DNA from: Latrodectus hesperus
Taxonomy: Eukaryota > Arthropoda > Arachnida > Araneae > Theridiidae
NCBI GenBank assembly: GCA_037975125.1
Contig: CM075850.1
Span: forward strand, 73,637,890-73,701,889
Length of the DNA stretch: 64,000 nucleotides
Direction: 5' to 3'
Part shown: piece after piece, positions 48,291 to 61,516 of the stretch
Layout of the letters: every line of letters starts with the position of its first letter
Position numbering within the stretch: position 1 is the first letter of the stretch
Translations under genes and position numbers: made by a program
Notes under the pieces: model-generated
Told to the model about the DNA's origin: nothing
Databases searched by the model: none
Seen by the model: only the letters and a program-made list of their open reading frames with translations

Positions 48291-50546
48291 TGGATTATAA
48301 CTGCTAACGATAGCTGATTTACTAACATTTAATGCCTTTCGGTCTATTTTAGTTCCGTAAAACTGGAAATTTTAAGTAGACCATACTGCTTGTAATCTCA
48401 CACAACAATCTATGCACCTTACGTTTTATTAAGTACACATCTTACGACAAATTAAGCTGACCAATTTGTAATTTAAATCTGAATTTTTCAGTAATACTTC
48501 TGGTGTCATTTGGCTCATTAAGTATACGCAAATAATCCTCAAATTGTTTCCATACACGAACTAGAAGAAGTTAGGAATATGAATGAGACGAGATTCCTAA
48601 ACTATTGTGCTCGAAAATCTTACTAATACAGTGAAAAATTAAATATCTGACGTAATTTAAAAAAAATAGAAAAAGTTTTTAATTTTTATAAAAAAAAGTA
48701 GTTTTATAATTTTGTAACAAATATTTAAATAGAAAAAAATTTGAAATTGCTTATAACTATATAGTATATTTAAATATCTCTCTTAAAATAGTATGCATAC
48801 ATTTTACATTCAATTTATTCACATTAACTTAATTTAAATAAAATAACAATTATTCATATTAAAATTCCCCAAATCATAGTAGTCTCATAAATTTGTAACA
48901 CATTGTTAATTCCAGTACCTTTTATAACACTGTGCTCCGCTAAGAGATATACTTCAAGTTTGAACCTAGCCCCACTATTTAATTCTTGTGAAAGAACGTG
49001 CTTTGCATGGATTATAAGCGATCTGTTTCTACTTTACTCAGAGTAGCTCTCAGTTGTTTTGGGGGCTCCTTCTTAATGGCGATAGAAATATGTTCAACAA
49101 AGTAAACTCTTTCATATGGCAGTACGGTGTGTATCCTTGTTTATGTTCTAAAAAATTTAAATTGTAAATGTAAAAAATTTACTTTAGAAAAAAATAATTA
49201 TGAAAATTTTCAAAAGTTATAGAAATAACAAGATTGAAAATTTGTGCAATTTCAGAGCGCGGAATCTACTTTCAAGTATAATATAATTACCTCTTAATAT
49301 AATTTTTTTGCTGTGTAATTCTTATAAATTTTATTAGAGAAAAATAAGGAAAAATGAATGATGCATAGTAATCTTCCAAAAAATCAGAGGTAAATGTATG
49401 GAAAACCGGAAAAATAATGAATACATAAAAAATAGACGATGTTATCTTGGCGTATAAATAAAAGATTGGTTTTTTTATTTTCTCAATAAAACCCTTGAAA
49501 AATTCTTATTTTCAACACCCATAACCAATGGTGCCCTAATATCCTTTTAAATTTTACCATGATACTCTAAAATAAAAAAATGGGATTTATTCGTCAATAA
49601 AAGCAAATTATTTTTCAATAAATTCATATAAACATAAGTCTATTAAAATATGTAAGCACAATTTGATTATTTTATTCATGAATCAGTTATATTGTAAAAT
49701 TCCCTTTTTATACATACAGAGATAAAAACAGATTACAATTTATTTAAAACAAGAAATACGCAACACAATCAGTTTGTTTGATTATTTGCTCTAAAAATAT
49801 AGGGTTGAAGCAGGACACCTCTGAATTTTTAATTCATAAATATTTGTATTTCTCTGAACTTAAATTAAATCCAGTGAAATTTAAATTCTTCTCCGATTTC
49901 TACCAACAATTAATAACACATATTTTAAGAAGCACTGATCTAATACTATACACCATTAACTATTATAAATAAAGTCAGCATAAAATGAAATCTTGATTGG
50001 TAACAGAATAAAAAAATTGTTCTTTTATTCAATTATATTTATGCAATATGAATGAAATTAAGCTTTACGTAATTGAATATAAAGAAATTTCGTAACTTAA
50101 CATTGCGCAATGAGTGATGATCATAACTATTATTTATAATTATACTCGTAGAACATTTTATGAATGCCTCTTGAGTTCAGCAGTGAGTTGTAAAACTACA
50201 GAAACAATGATTTCTAAAACTCTTTGAATGTGATCATGAACAGAGCCAACTTTGAAGTTGGAAAAGTGCCCACTTCAGAGAAAATGGGTAGTCTAGCATT
50301 ACATTAAATAAATAACAACTAACCGAAAATAACATTGGAAAACTAATAAAATGGAACTGCATTTCGCTATTGCTATAGAAATAACCATTGTACCATTGTA
50401 AAGGTCCTCCCAAATGTAAAATTTCCTTTCGTTATTATAAGTTAATACATTTTTTTAATAACAGTGACATTTTTCATTATCTGGGCTAATGAATTCATGG
50501 TTAATAATGAAGGAGAATCACAGAAAATATGGCTAGTTCAAATCTG

Positions 50547-50548
<2 letters not shown>

Positions 50549-50580
<32 letters not shown>
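50549..50580. repeat. (TA)n microsatellite
   Basis: 16 TA units. Confidence 0.9.
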
Positions 50581-50581
<1 letters not shown>

Positions 50582-51227
50582 TGATGATACTTATCTTGCA
50601 TGCATAAATTTTTATTACTACTTTATGATACATTTTTTGATTTAATCATAGATACAGCTTAGACATTGCAATTTATATAATCTTTCTTGGAAGTTGTTTT
50701 TCATTTGTTCTTAAATTTTGTCATAAATCCTGTATTTGAATTTTTTTCTTGTTTCAGACATGCTCTGTTTGAAATCAGAAAATAGAACGCTCTCAGCACT
50801 CTGATCATTCGAAAACTAATTATTTTTTATTTTTTCTTAATAAAGTATTTCTATGCTAACTTTGACTTGTACTTAACGATATTATCTTGTATGAAGCTCC
50901 AAATTCTTGGTAAATTTTATCATAGAAATGATTTTTTTTTTTTTTTACCAAAGTATTTTTAAATTTTCTCTTGACACTTTCTTATTTAATTTAATTGATT
51001 TTCTAACACCATTATAAGGAAATCCATCTGATACATCGGGGTATCGTCACTTGAGTTTTGTACATTATTCATCGTACATCTAATCACTTCTCATTTTTAC
51101 TGGATGACAAATATACATTTTATCATCACATCCGAACATTTTATTTTGTCATCAGAAAGTATTTTTCTATCTCTCTTTTCCTCTTCAACATCAACAACAT
51201 TTTTTTATTTTCAACATTCTATGACTA

Positions 51228-51230
<3 letters not shown>

Positions 51231-51302
<72 letters not shown>
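51231..51302. repeat. (TA)n microsatellite
   Basis: 36 TA units, uninterrupted. Confidence 0.95.
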
Positions 51303-51303
<1 letters not shown>

Positions 51304-52770
51304 GCCGCACAACCGTCTCTCTATTGATATCGCAGAAATTCTGCATATGTTATTCTTGCTAAGAGACAAAAGAACTCTTGAATTCTTGGCATTAACCAAG
51401 AGATATAAACTTGTAACCAGAAGAAGAGGAGGCGAAACGTTAAATAACATCCCAAATGGTCCGCTTAAATTGCAATCAAATTTCTATTCACTAAAGTCCC
51501 AGTAATTAAAATATTTTTAAATGAGAACCGATTATAAATTTTTCGAGTTAATAGGTACTTTTAGTGTACAAAAATGCAACATTTGAAAGGTTTAGATAAA
51601 GAACACAGGGAAATTTTGGTAAATGAAATTATTATAAATCGTCAGCACACACATGTACATTAAATTGAATTTACCCTTCACATACCTGTAGATTAATTTA
51701 AATCTTTTGCTCTTTTTTAAAAGATTTATTGCTTTATTCTGTTTCGTTTTCACCAAAATACACGCATCAATAAAATTGCTAGAGTAAATGAGTATTTCAG
51801 TATGATTTAGTCACACAGCTTTTTAACTGAGCCTGCGCATTCTACATGTAAAAGCTTTTCTGATATAATAAATTACATCAACTACTAACGATGTATTGCG
51901 GATATAAACGTAATCAATGTAAGAATATTCTATTTTTTAAGGGTAGCATTAAATTTTATATAAATTTATTGTACACTAAACATGCAAGAAACTTCATAAG
52001 ACGTCCCTGTATTCAATAAATCAGTATTCGAATATAATTATGCATGTTCTATAATAGAAAAGTGTGCAACGCGAAATAATATTAAATAAATTGTATAGAT
52101 GTCAGAATAAACATATAGTACATCACTGATAACCATTTATCAAACTTGCGTTTATTTTGCTTATGACATTCTAAGAGCCTCTGCAGATCACCGGTGACTT
52201 TTGGACCATGAATGATGTCTTTTAATGTTATTCCTGTTCTGAATTCACATTTCCAGATGTTATTTCTCACATTGCTGAAAGGTTGAAGATAAGATTTAAA
52301 AAATAATATTAATGGATCATGAATCAGTTATTAATAAAGGTGCAGCTACTACACTATCCACTATTTCCGAATATTATTCTCGATTAAAAAAATATGAAAA
52401 TAGATTTGCAGCTGTTGAAAGGAACATTCTGAAGAATAAAGCCTAATAGAATGCTTAGGTCTACCAAAGATTTTTATTAAATTAAGAAAAGGTTTCTGCA
52501 TTTAGTTCAGAATATAAAGCGTATATTAAATTTTAATAACACACAAATTTGTGTTTTTTCCAATTAAATTATATCAATTCTTACTTTAGTCATACATTAG
52601 CTAAGCGATTTAGCCCTGCAAAATACCAAATGTTTGGCTTGCTTTAGAGTTACTTTTAGAATTATTTTGCACAGAGTTAATTTCTTTTTCAAAAAAAAAT
52701 TTCCTCAAAACGAAAAATATTAAATTTTTTTATACTTCAGCATAATCTTTTTTATTATTCAATCATTTGA

Positions 52771-52869
52771 AGTAATGTTCAATCAAAATTAAAATTTTGA
52801 TTGAACATTACTCCATTTAAAATCACTCTGTATGAACTGTTTCTTTACATACAGAGTGATTTTAAATGG
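52771..52869. repeat. Two abutting perfect hairpins
   Basis: Hairpin 1: 20-bp arms 52771-52790 and 52793-52812 around 2 nt (AGTAATGTTCAATC core). Hairpin 2 starts at the next base: 22-bp arms 52813-52834 and 52848-52869 around 13 nt (AATCACTCTGTATG core). All 42 pairs are perfect. Confidence 0.9.
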
Positions 52870-52994
52870 TTTTTACAAAATTTGAGTGGTGACAGTTTTC
52901 ATCCAGACAAGCAATATTTACCATAGAGCATAGGGTACATAATGTCGCATTCCGTTCTGAAAAGCAGAAAACAGGAAAGCATCAAGTACAAGAA

Positions 52995-53300
52995 CATGGA
53001 GCCTAGGTAGATTACAAGCTCTTTTCGCAGCTGAATGCATGATATCGCGAGATGATTGGTTCGATTCCAATCGAACACTTTGGATGTTTAGTATTCTTTG
53101 TGCTTTCCTGCTTTTACATCATGCCAGACAGTCTGATTTGTGTAACATATCCTATCTTCTATGAACAAATGATTCCCAGTTTATTGCTAACTCCTCCAAC
53201 GCACATCCAGAGAGACAGGTGACAGGATGAAGCCTCACCACATTAGGGTCTGCAATTTCTTGAATGCCACATATCCTGCAAGATGGATCGAATGTGGCGA
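52995..53300 (+). mobile_element. tRNA-derived SINE, family A copy 2
   Basis: A perfect B box GGTTCGATTCC lies near 53057. It is followed by GGATGTTTAGTATTCTTTG and TGCTTTCCTG, matching the body start of the copy at 590-845. An eroded A-box region precedes it. The 3' limit is uncertain. Confidence 0.55.
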
Positions 53301-53837
53301 ATTTGAGGCCTAGTAAATAATTAAATTATATACTTATTGCAAACTTGTAGATTTATTTCTTTAGAAAGTCATTCAAAAGTTTCTCTATGCATGGAAACAC
53401 TACGTATTAGGAATTCAAATTCGTTTTTTTAAAATTTAATCACCGTAATCCACAAAGCGGATAAACTATATATGGATTATCGGGAGTTTATTTTATATTA
53501 CTGTTTTCCATTTTTTAATGGATTGTTTTACTACTCATTGATGATTGGTTAAGTAACATTTTTGTTACCGCATTACATGTGAATAATATTATAAATGAAA
53601 ACTGATGTAGTTCTTTTAATATTTACTTCTTTTTGCCTCCCGTTAGGACTTTTACACTAGCAGATGGCGTTGCAATCACAAGTTGAAAGGCAGGATAACG
53701 AAAAGGCACCCAAGCTTCCAATACGATAAATATGCATGTAGAAAGCAGAAATGTGATATTATTTACTGTTATTAAACAATAATGGGTGTGCATAGGCATA
53801 CTTCCTCGTACCTTGCATAAAGTTGGTCTCTACCAAT

Positions 53838-54100
53838 TAGGGGAAAGTGGCCGAGTGGTAATCTTCGTAATTTAGAAGCAGGGACCCAGCACAAGAATCC
53901 CCTATACTTGACCTGTCGCCCTATAAATGAAATGATACAAGAAGTATCATTTCATTTAGAGGACATTGCTGCCACGACCTTTTTAACATGTTCCACCTGC
54001 CTTTATTGAATACAACGGATCTTCGGTTAAGTCGGGTTTCGAACTCACAACTTTCCGATAGTCAGAGTCTGACGAAGGCAGTGGCATACGGTGACCCCAT
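53838..54100 (-). mobile_element. tRNA-derived SINE, family B copy 1
   Basis: Shares an extended body with 55955-56197: the CTTCGTAATTTA-AAGCAG end, GAGGACATTG, TTTAACATG, CGCCTTTAT, TTAAGTC and a TTCGAACTCAC block. The last is a B box read on the minus strand (GTGAGTTCGAA). The opposite end also carries a perfect plus-strand A box TGGCCGAGTGG (~53850). A 15-bp hairpin is inserted in the body of this copy. Confidence 0.6.
53924..53958. repeat. Copy-specific 15-bp hairpin in SINE B copy 1
   Basis: TAAATGAAATGATAC, AAGAA, GTATCATTTCATTTA. The right arm aligns with the sister SINE (GCATCATTTTACTT at ~56041-56054), but the left arm has no counterpart there, so it was added as an inverted duplication. 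Confidence 0.8.
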
Positions 54101-54706
54101 ATCAGAGGAGGACCTTAAATGGAATATAAATTTTATTTTATATTTCCTTCTTTAATGAACTTTTCTAAGACAAACTATCAATACTGTGTAAAATCCGTCA
54201 GTTTTATGTTAGCTTCTCTATTAATCTATCCTAGGAACCCAAAAATCTATGTTTCGTTAATCTATGACTTCCTAAGACGGAATTAAGTTAAATTTTCGCA
54301 ATGACGGGGGTCAAATTTTTCCAATCAAAAGCTTGTATTTTCATACCTAAAAATGCGATATGTTGACAAAATTACCGGCTTCCGATTGACTTAATTGAGT
54401 CATCATAAAAACGGTAGTTTAGCTGAATTCCGCCCTAATGTCAGCAAGGATAGGAATTTTTCGCAGCAAGATGGACAAAGTTAAAACTGAAAAGCAAAAA
54501 TTGTTAACAAGGTCATCTTAATCATTACTGCGAAGAATTAGTTACACTGTCAGAAAAATCAATAAAAGGGAAAGAATATTACTCTATCTGACCATTAAAG
54601 GGTATTTTATAGCTATTTTAGGCTCTAGTCAATTTTCTTATTATATACTTATATAATGAGGGGAAACTTTTAAATACCTCCATAAAGATGAGTTCTTCAG
54701 TACTAA
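54101..54706. other. Intergenic, nothing recognised
   Basis: AT-rich; no open frame or repeat recognised. Confidence 0.3.
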
Positions 54707-54822
54707 AGCAATGTAGCAGAGGAAACCCAAAGAAGTTTTTGACCTCGATCCCAACTAGGCTATACCAGCCCTGCCGATAATGTGAACGAGCACTAACCAA
54801 CTAGGCCACCGTAGTTTTTATG
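54707..54822 (-). mobile_element. tRNA-like SINE head, family B-type, partial
   Basis: The minus strand reads ACGGTGGCCTAGTTGGTTAG, close to the head of the 55955-56197 copy (GGTGGCCTGGTTGGTGAG). It then has a degraded B box (GGGATCGAGGTC). Only the head is recognisable. Confidence 0.45.
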
Positions 54823-55954
54823 ATTGTAATTACTATCGCACCTGGTGTTTTTTACATCTCAGAGCCTAATCCTTATACTAAACCATGTTTATTGGTATTC
54901 AATGAATCCTAAGTCCAGTGAACTTTTACTGAGTGTCTGTTGAATTTTAGGGCTTGTTTTTAAAACAAATTTTAAAAATTGCAAACATAATAACTTATTA
55001 CTATCAAGCCTCGATACATTAAAATATAAGAAAAACTGCTAAAATGATTATGTATAACGTTACGAATGAAAATATATTTTTCTATATAAATTGTCATTTC
55101 TTTAAAATAAATTTAGAAATTTCCAAAATGTAGTGGAATTAACTAAAATGAATAGAAACCTTTTTTTTCTAAACTCGCGCTAACTGTGTAAGAATGTTTA
55201 AATAGAAATGAGAAAGATTACTAGTTGAAATCAAATAAAAATGAGAAAGGTTACAAGTTGAAAACTATTCTAGGTGAATTATTTATATCAACTGAATTTC
55301 AAAGAAATTGTAATGAAATGAAATAGATTTTATGATCAAATGATTAATGTTTTTTAAACTTGTGAAAAAATTTCGAAATACCTATATTATCAAATAAATC
55401 ATTGCTTCACGCGTAAAATTACCTGGAAGAGGTATATGCTTTCGAAAATGATTTTGATATTAGCATTAATTTCAAAACAATTCAAAAATAATAGTGAACC
55501 AGGAATACTACTAATAACTCAATAATTCTTATTTTACTACATTCTTTGAATCTGAGAAATAAATATTCCATCATATTTTAGTTATTCAAAATTTTAGATA
55601 GATTTTTTGTTACAAATCCCAAAATTTAACTAGAAAAGTACAGCAACTTAAGGAGTTAAAATAGCAGGCTTAATACTTGACATAGCCAAATCCCGTTGTG
55701 CTCGGAGGTGTAACATATATTAAGAATTCCTAAAAGGTGCATGTCTCACGTTAGTGTGTGTAAGTACAAAGGTAGCGGGAAATGGAGAAGATAACATTTG
55801 AAGTTGTCACAATAATGTTTCTGGTCTTCATAAATGATCATGAAAGGCAAATTTAAATCTTTTTAAAATTTAGAAAGAGGTTCATAGTCTTATTCTTTGA
55901 CCTGTTTGTTTTGTTGCACTAGCATATTTCTCTGAATTTAACCTGAGTTGGGAT
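54823..55954. other. AT-rich intergenic, nothing recognised
   Basis: No gene or named repeat. A GC-richer patch at 55680-55790 has no open frame. Confidence 0.3.
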
Positions 55955-56197
55955 CTACAAGTTAGTGGAGACAGCCGGGTAGGAAACTTCGTAATTTAAA
56001 AGCAGAAGACCCTACATACTTGAATCTGCCATCCCCAGAGGCATCATTTTACTTGAAGGACATTGCGACCAGGACATATTTAACATGCCCCAGTCGCCTT
56101 TATCGAACCCGACAAATTTTCGTTTAAGTCAGGATTCGAACTCACTCTCTTCCGACAATGAGAATTACTCCCTCACCAACCAGGCCACCACGGCCAA
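55955..56197 (-). mobile_element. tRNA-derived SINE, family B copy 2
   Basis: The minus-strand head GGCCGTGGTGGCCTGGTTGG carries an A-box-like segment. About 35 bp later comes a B box (GAGTTCGAATCCT). A body shared with 53838-54100 follows. The far end (plus strand GACAGCCGGGTAGG) resembles a second, inverted tRNA-like end. Confidence 0.6.
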
Positions 56198-58389
56198 TCT
56201 AAGACCTCGTGCGCGATAAAGAGCTCTGTAACTGTTTATTTTACTAAAGGCTTTGTCTCAAACAATCATCGAACAGAGCTAGTCTTGGTCATGTGTGAAA
56301 ATATAACTGCACCTCGTTATGTGATATTTTAACACCGAAGAGTCTCCAATACTAAATTTGTTCTTACAGGAAAGGATTTACTCACTCTAACTCATGTATT
56401 GAGCTTCCATTACTTTATTTGCTTACCCTATCAAAAATCTTACTGAGACGCCCTGTTAAACTAATATACATTCAAAAATTAAATTTAAAGGACAGATGTT
56501 ATTCTTAAATTCTTTAACTTTCAGTTATTTTTTTCTTCTTAAAATAAAATGCCTTATCACCAAGTTTTTTCTGAATAATGATGATTAAAAATTTGTTTGA
56601 GTAACAAAATTTTACTAAGTAAATAAGTATTTAGAATAGATGTGAAGAGGTTGAAGAGAGAAAAGCAACTTTTGTGTTGGAATCCACTCGTAGTCATGTG
56701 TAAGTTTTTTTTTTTCATTTTTTTGTTAAATTAAGTAAATAAAAAATTCTCAATTTTCTAAGAAAAAAAATTCAATTTTCGCCTGAATCTATCAAAATTT
56801 AGGACTATTGATGATGATGGAATATAAAATTCACAAATTTTAGAAACTGTTAAATAAATAATTTTAGCAAACATAAGAAAAAATAATTATGGATGAAATG
56901 TCCACTGAATTATGTATAAATACCTAAAAAATAATTTTGATGAAAACTTCTTAACAATGTCTACTGCAAATATAGTTTAGCATATCTCATTAAGGAATAG
57001 AAACAGAAATATAGAAGTTTCAATGACTCTGTTTAAACTACACCAGATTATAAATTTAAAAAGTTAAATTTTTATGTTCCTTTTTAATTTGATGCAATTT
57101 TTGCTCCAAATTATATTTAAGTCACTTCAAATAAAACGTTTAATATAGTAAACTAATATGTTGTTCCTTTTGTTACTTTTAAAGAAATGAGATTCAAAAT
57201 CGGAAATATTTATAAAATTCAAACATTTTTAAGTTTTTTTTATGAATTTAATTCATATGAATTTTTATTCATATGAATTTAAAAAATTCATATCTCCCCG
57301 TAAGCGTAAAACATTTTAATATTCAGAACTATTTTAAGCAAAATATGCCGGTTGAATTAATTTTAAAACAGAAAAATAAATGATAAATACCAAATTTAAC
57401 TCTTCTTATCCTACTTTCTGAATCTGTAAACAGAATATTAAACAAGTGTTAAAATCCCTTGCAGTTTCATTATTCCAAATCGACTTTCAAATATTTAAAG
57501 TTAAGGAACCATAATTTTAGTGTGTAATTCAATGAAATGATAGATAGCATCGATGTGTAAAACATTTTGAAATAAAATCTTAATTTCACAGAAAATCAGT
57601 TTCAATGAATAGAATTTATTGAAATAAAATTTTTGTTATAGTGCAAAATTAACAATTTTGGAAATAAATTTTTTTTCCATTATAATATAAAGATTTGCCC
57701 CAGAAACACAAATAACTTATTTATTATTTCACTCTTCCATACGTAAGGCAAGATGAATCACTCATACTTTTTTTCTTCCGCGAGATGATTCACTCATTTT
57801 CCTGCCAATCACAGTAAGCGCCTATTTGCACCTACAGATTCCGAACATGATTTCCAGTACGTCCTCAGGTATACATTTATTTAAATCAGTGTATTATCCA
57901 AATAACTTTTATTTGAATTAATATTTTCATGGGCTCCATATCGGACAGAGTGACCCGAAAAAGTCAGCTATTTAAAAAATGCCTTTGTAAAAAATTTATA
58001 CCTATTCTTTAAGCAGCACTAAATCGTATATAATTTTAAAATTTGAAAACTCACCGTGTACTTAGACATATACTTAGACTTATATTATATTCTTAATAAT
58101 CTCCCTTTTTTACTGACACAGTCACTTTTAATAAGCTTATACGTTCAACTACTGTATTTTTTTGTAAATTAATTTTCCTTTTAAAACTTTTGAGATGTTT
58201 CTTCTATTGCATAATTGATGATTAGTTTTTACGAATCAACAATTTTCTTAAGAGTATTTCTGTTTTATTTATTTTAAGCAATTTATGAACATGGTCAACA
58301 ATACAAATTCAAGCAACAGCTAAAAAAACAATTCTTCATTCGATGAAAATATATCAAAATGTGCTTAATATTTAGACTAAACTTTTTTG
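56198..58389. other. AT-rich intergenic, nothing recognised
   Basis: It has a cluster of AATTCATATGAATT-type palindromes at about 57245-57295 and no gene. The open frame at 58295-58540 (minus) overlaps the SINE that follows. Confidence 0.3.
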
Positions 58390-58650
58390 TTGTTTTGGGC
58401 TTGTTAGATTGACAATATGGGGAGCGCTGTTCAACTTTTTCAGCTAAACCGCAATTTGGTGTGGAGTAATATCCACTGTGCACACATATCATAGGTACCC
58501 GTTTATAGGGTAGACAATCAGTCACAACACATTCATACAAGGAAAGGACAGGAGAGAGGGAGGGATTGAAAGTACATCCATGTCCGACCTGGGATTCGAA
58601 ACCAGGACCTTCCTATCCGCAGTCAAACATACTCACAACTAGAAAGGGAC
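58390..58650 (-). mobile_element. tRNA-derived SINE, family A copy 3
   Basis: Minus strand: B box GGTTTCGAATCCC (~58590-58605), then GGACATGGATGTACTTTC and CTGTCCTTTCCTTG. This matches the GGCATGGATGTTACTTTC...CTGTCCTTTCTT order of copy 1. The A-box region is eroded. The 3' end is not fixed. Confidence 0.55.
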
Positions 58651-60590
58651 TTAACTTTTAATAAGTCAATTAAGAAGACATTATTTCTGATCGGTTAAGA
58701 CGGATTCTATAATCTGAGTGTGGGAGCCGCCTGAAGAGGCCTCCCATTCGGTATTAACATTCCTTAAAAATATAAAATGAAAATGTTAAAAACTAATTTA
58801 GCACTCTTCACTAAAAAAATTATCGATCCAATTTACAATAATAGAATTCATGCTTCAACGGCTAGATATTGGAATATTGGTGACAAATTTTTGTCTTATT
58901 TGTATGTATAATCAGGATTTCTCTTTTGTGGTTCCAGAGTAATGCTCACTTAGTTAAGTCCTTTGTAACATTCGCAGCATGCATTAAAAATGTTTTACCA
59001 TATTCTTGTTCTGTTATATTTATAGCTTGTTTGCTTTGTTTTGCATTTGCATGGAGGTAATAGTTCTGCCAGTATTCTGACTTTTAGTTTAACAAATCGT
59101 GAGTTCGACAACCATCTCAGGCACAGATGTTTGTTGTGGCTGGAAATTTCAAATCATAGTTGTCGGACAAATTGTTATTCGTGAACATGAAAAGACCATT
59201 GGTTTGAAGTCTGGTCTGATCTATTGATTTGAAAAGCAAAATGCTGACATTCATGGGGATAGATTTAATATAAAGAATGATGATGAATGAGGTAAGCAAG
59301 AAGGATTAAATAAAATGAGCCGCAGAAATGTTTTTCCTTTAAATGTTATTTAGAATGAATTTTAAAAAGTAAAAGTAGTTAGAATTTGCATTTAATCTAA
59401 AAATACTGCTTACCTTACTGTTTTTATCAGCATTTTTTTGAGGACTCGAAAAGTGTTATTATCTGTATTCGTGAAACCAAGCAGTTAGTCTTGTGTGGGG
59501 CCAAAAATATAATAATTAATTACAAAGTTCTGTTTTTCGCTAAAATGAGTAAAGCAATTTTGTGTAATTGTTAAGGAATGAAGTGACCAAGAAAAAAAGT
59601 AACTTTTCCAAATATCCAAGTCAGTGTGAGATATTAGACCATTGTAATTCAAATATGCACTGGATTTCTCAACATTATCAGTTTCTGACTAAATTACCCT
59701 TGATTATACGAGGTAGTTTTCCTCAAGCAATCTAGTTTCAGCAGTTCCTAAACATCGAATTGTGTAACAGAGTGTATGCCATTTTTTGCTCCAAGCAATG
59801 ATAGTAATCATTGACATCTGATTACGTTATTCTAAAACGAATCTACATCAAATCTTTGTGTTAATCGAGAATGTATTGAAACACATTAAATATTTGGACA
59901 TCAGGTCGATCGTCGGAACAAGTCGAAATCATTAAGAAATAACTAGAGACAAAATTCTTGACATGATCATTGAATACTGATCAACTTACATGATTTTACC
60001 TTGAAGTTTTAGAACCCCGGGAATGGGATAGCGTCACTCTAATAACAACTATGTATCATGTAGTAATAATATGAGTAATATGATTAATATCAATAATATG
60101 AGACACTATCCCCAACATAAAAAATAATACATAATCTTGGTTACCTATCAAGTAACAATATGAACATTCAAATCAACATATTTTCTTACGATTTCCTTTT
60201 TTAAAGTATTTATATAATGTTAATAACAATAAAATTTAAAACTTGCAAACCTTCATAGGTCTAATTAAATGATTGTCTAATTGATTAATTGATTAATGGT
60301 TTTGAAAATACTAGAACATGAAATTTATATTTGGAGAACGATAGTTAGAATCAAGAAATAAACTTATCGTACAAGTTATGTGCAACACGTGGTTTAAACT
60401 ATAGAGAACACAACTTATGTTTTTAAAGCCTATAAAATAAAATAGTATGCAACGAAAGTATTAAAAATTTATAGTTTAGTTACAAATGATTCCAAGTTTA
60501 ATTCAATCTTCTATCATAAATTTTATACAAATTTGTTAATTATCAGTAATTAGCTTTGTGTTTCCGTCAGGGTATTATTATAATATTTAC
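58651..60590. other. AT-rich intergenic, nothing recognised
   Basis: A weak B-box-like GAGTTCGACAACC near 59102 might mark another SINE relic. No gene seen. Confidence 0.3.
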
Positions 60591-60761
60591 CACCACAAGC
60601 TTCCACAACATTCCAGACATGAGCATTCCTTCATGTTTTTGTACATAAATTCCATTTATATAAAAGTTTTTTGCTGAACCGGGAATCTTCTCCAGAATTT
60701 CCTTGATATAAGTTTGATGAAGGGTTAAATTAGAGACATCTTTTGATAAATAATCTATCAG
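60591..60761 (-). other. Exon-like open segment, unassigned
   Basis: 57 codons in one frame (LIDYLSKDVSNLTLHQTYIK at the start, KIPGSAKNFYINGIYV in the middle). The segment is bounded by a consensus acceptor (TGACTTCAG) and donor (GTG|GTAAAT), both phase 0. The other two frames contain stops. It has no methionine start and no clear family. After a one-base shift near the end the frame would read VWNVVEACGG, which recalls the GG turn of BRCT domains, but this is weak. It could be an internal exon of an unknown minus-strand gene or a pseudogene piece. Confidence 0.3.
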
Positions 60762-61516
60762 CTGAAGTCAGAAAATTTTTTAAACATTTTTCCAGAGAAC
60801 GAGTACAGAGTATTTTTCTTAGATAGAATGTCCTAAAATCGCAAAGGAAGAAATTCGAAAAACTATGAAGCATCGTGTATGACAGACGTGCATGCATAGA
60901 AAGCAGAAATATAACACCGGTTTAGCTTTGTTCAATTGCATATAGGACCAAATTCGGGAACTTTCATTCTGAATATCATTATCTTACATAGTGAATCGAG
61001 ATCATAGCCTTAAAAAATAAGAAGAATTTATACGTTCAACTATCTACTCCTAGGTCACTGCTTTTAAATTACTAGGACCGATTCACTCACCAAGTTAAGA
61101 TAACGCACCTACTAGGTACCCCATTATACAAGGTGAGATCATTTTTATCCCTTGTTCCAAACAGAGGACTTAATAATATCAGAAGATTTTTCACAGAACC
61201 AACGATTTTCGGGCATTTGAAATAAATAAATATGCTTAACTGTGTTTCCTGTTAATTTATCAATTATTTTTTATGCCGATCCAAAAGATCGTCTAAAAGA
61301 TTAAAATCTCAAGTTACAACTTATTCATTTAAAGCATAAATGTGGATGTGTCGCTTCCTATTTTCTGTAAGAGCGATTTGATTGTTAATGACTGCCATCA
61401 CTATTTTATGCAAATGATGCATGCTTCACGTTCGGAGAATAGCTTATAACCTTGAAATATACAAAAAGTTTGGTGATGAACCTGACATTTAAAAGGTTGT
61501 AAAGGTATTTTGAGTT
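60762..61516. other. Intergenic, nothing recognised
   Basis: AT-rich; no supportable gene or repeat. Confidence 0.3.

Larger units (their letters stand above)
48291..52770. other. AT-rich intergenic with TA microsatellites
   Basis: Contains two TA arrays (listed separately). The open frames that run through or beside the arrays (51104-51505 plus, 51211-51450 minus) are not supported as genes. Nothing else recognised. Confidence 0.35.

Noticed and set aside
51104..51505. 133-codon plus-strand protein and its antisense partner
   Set aside because: The central Ile-Tyr run is the TA array; flanks show no family motif or start context.
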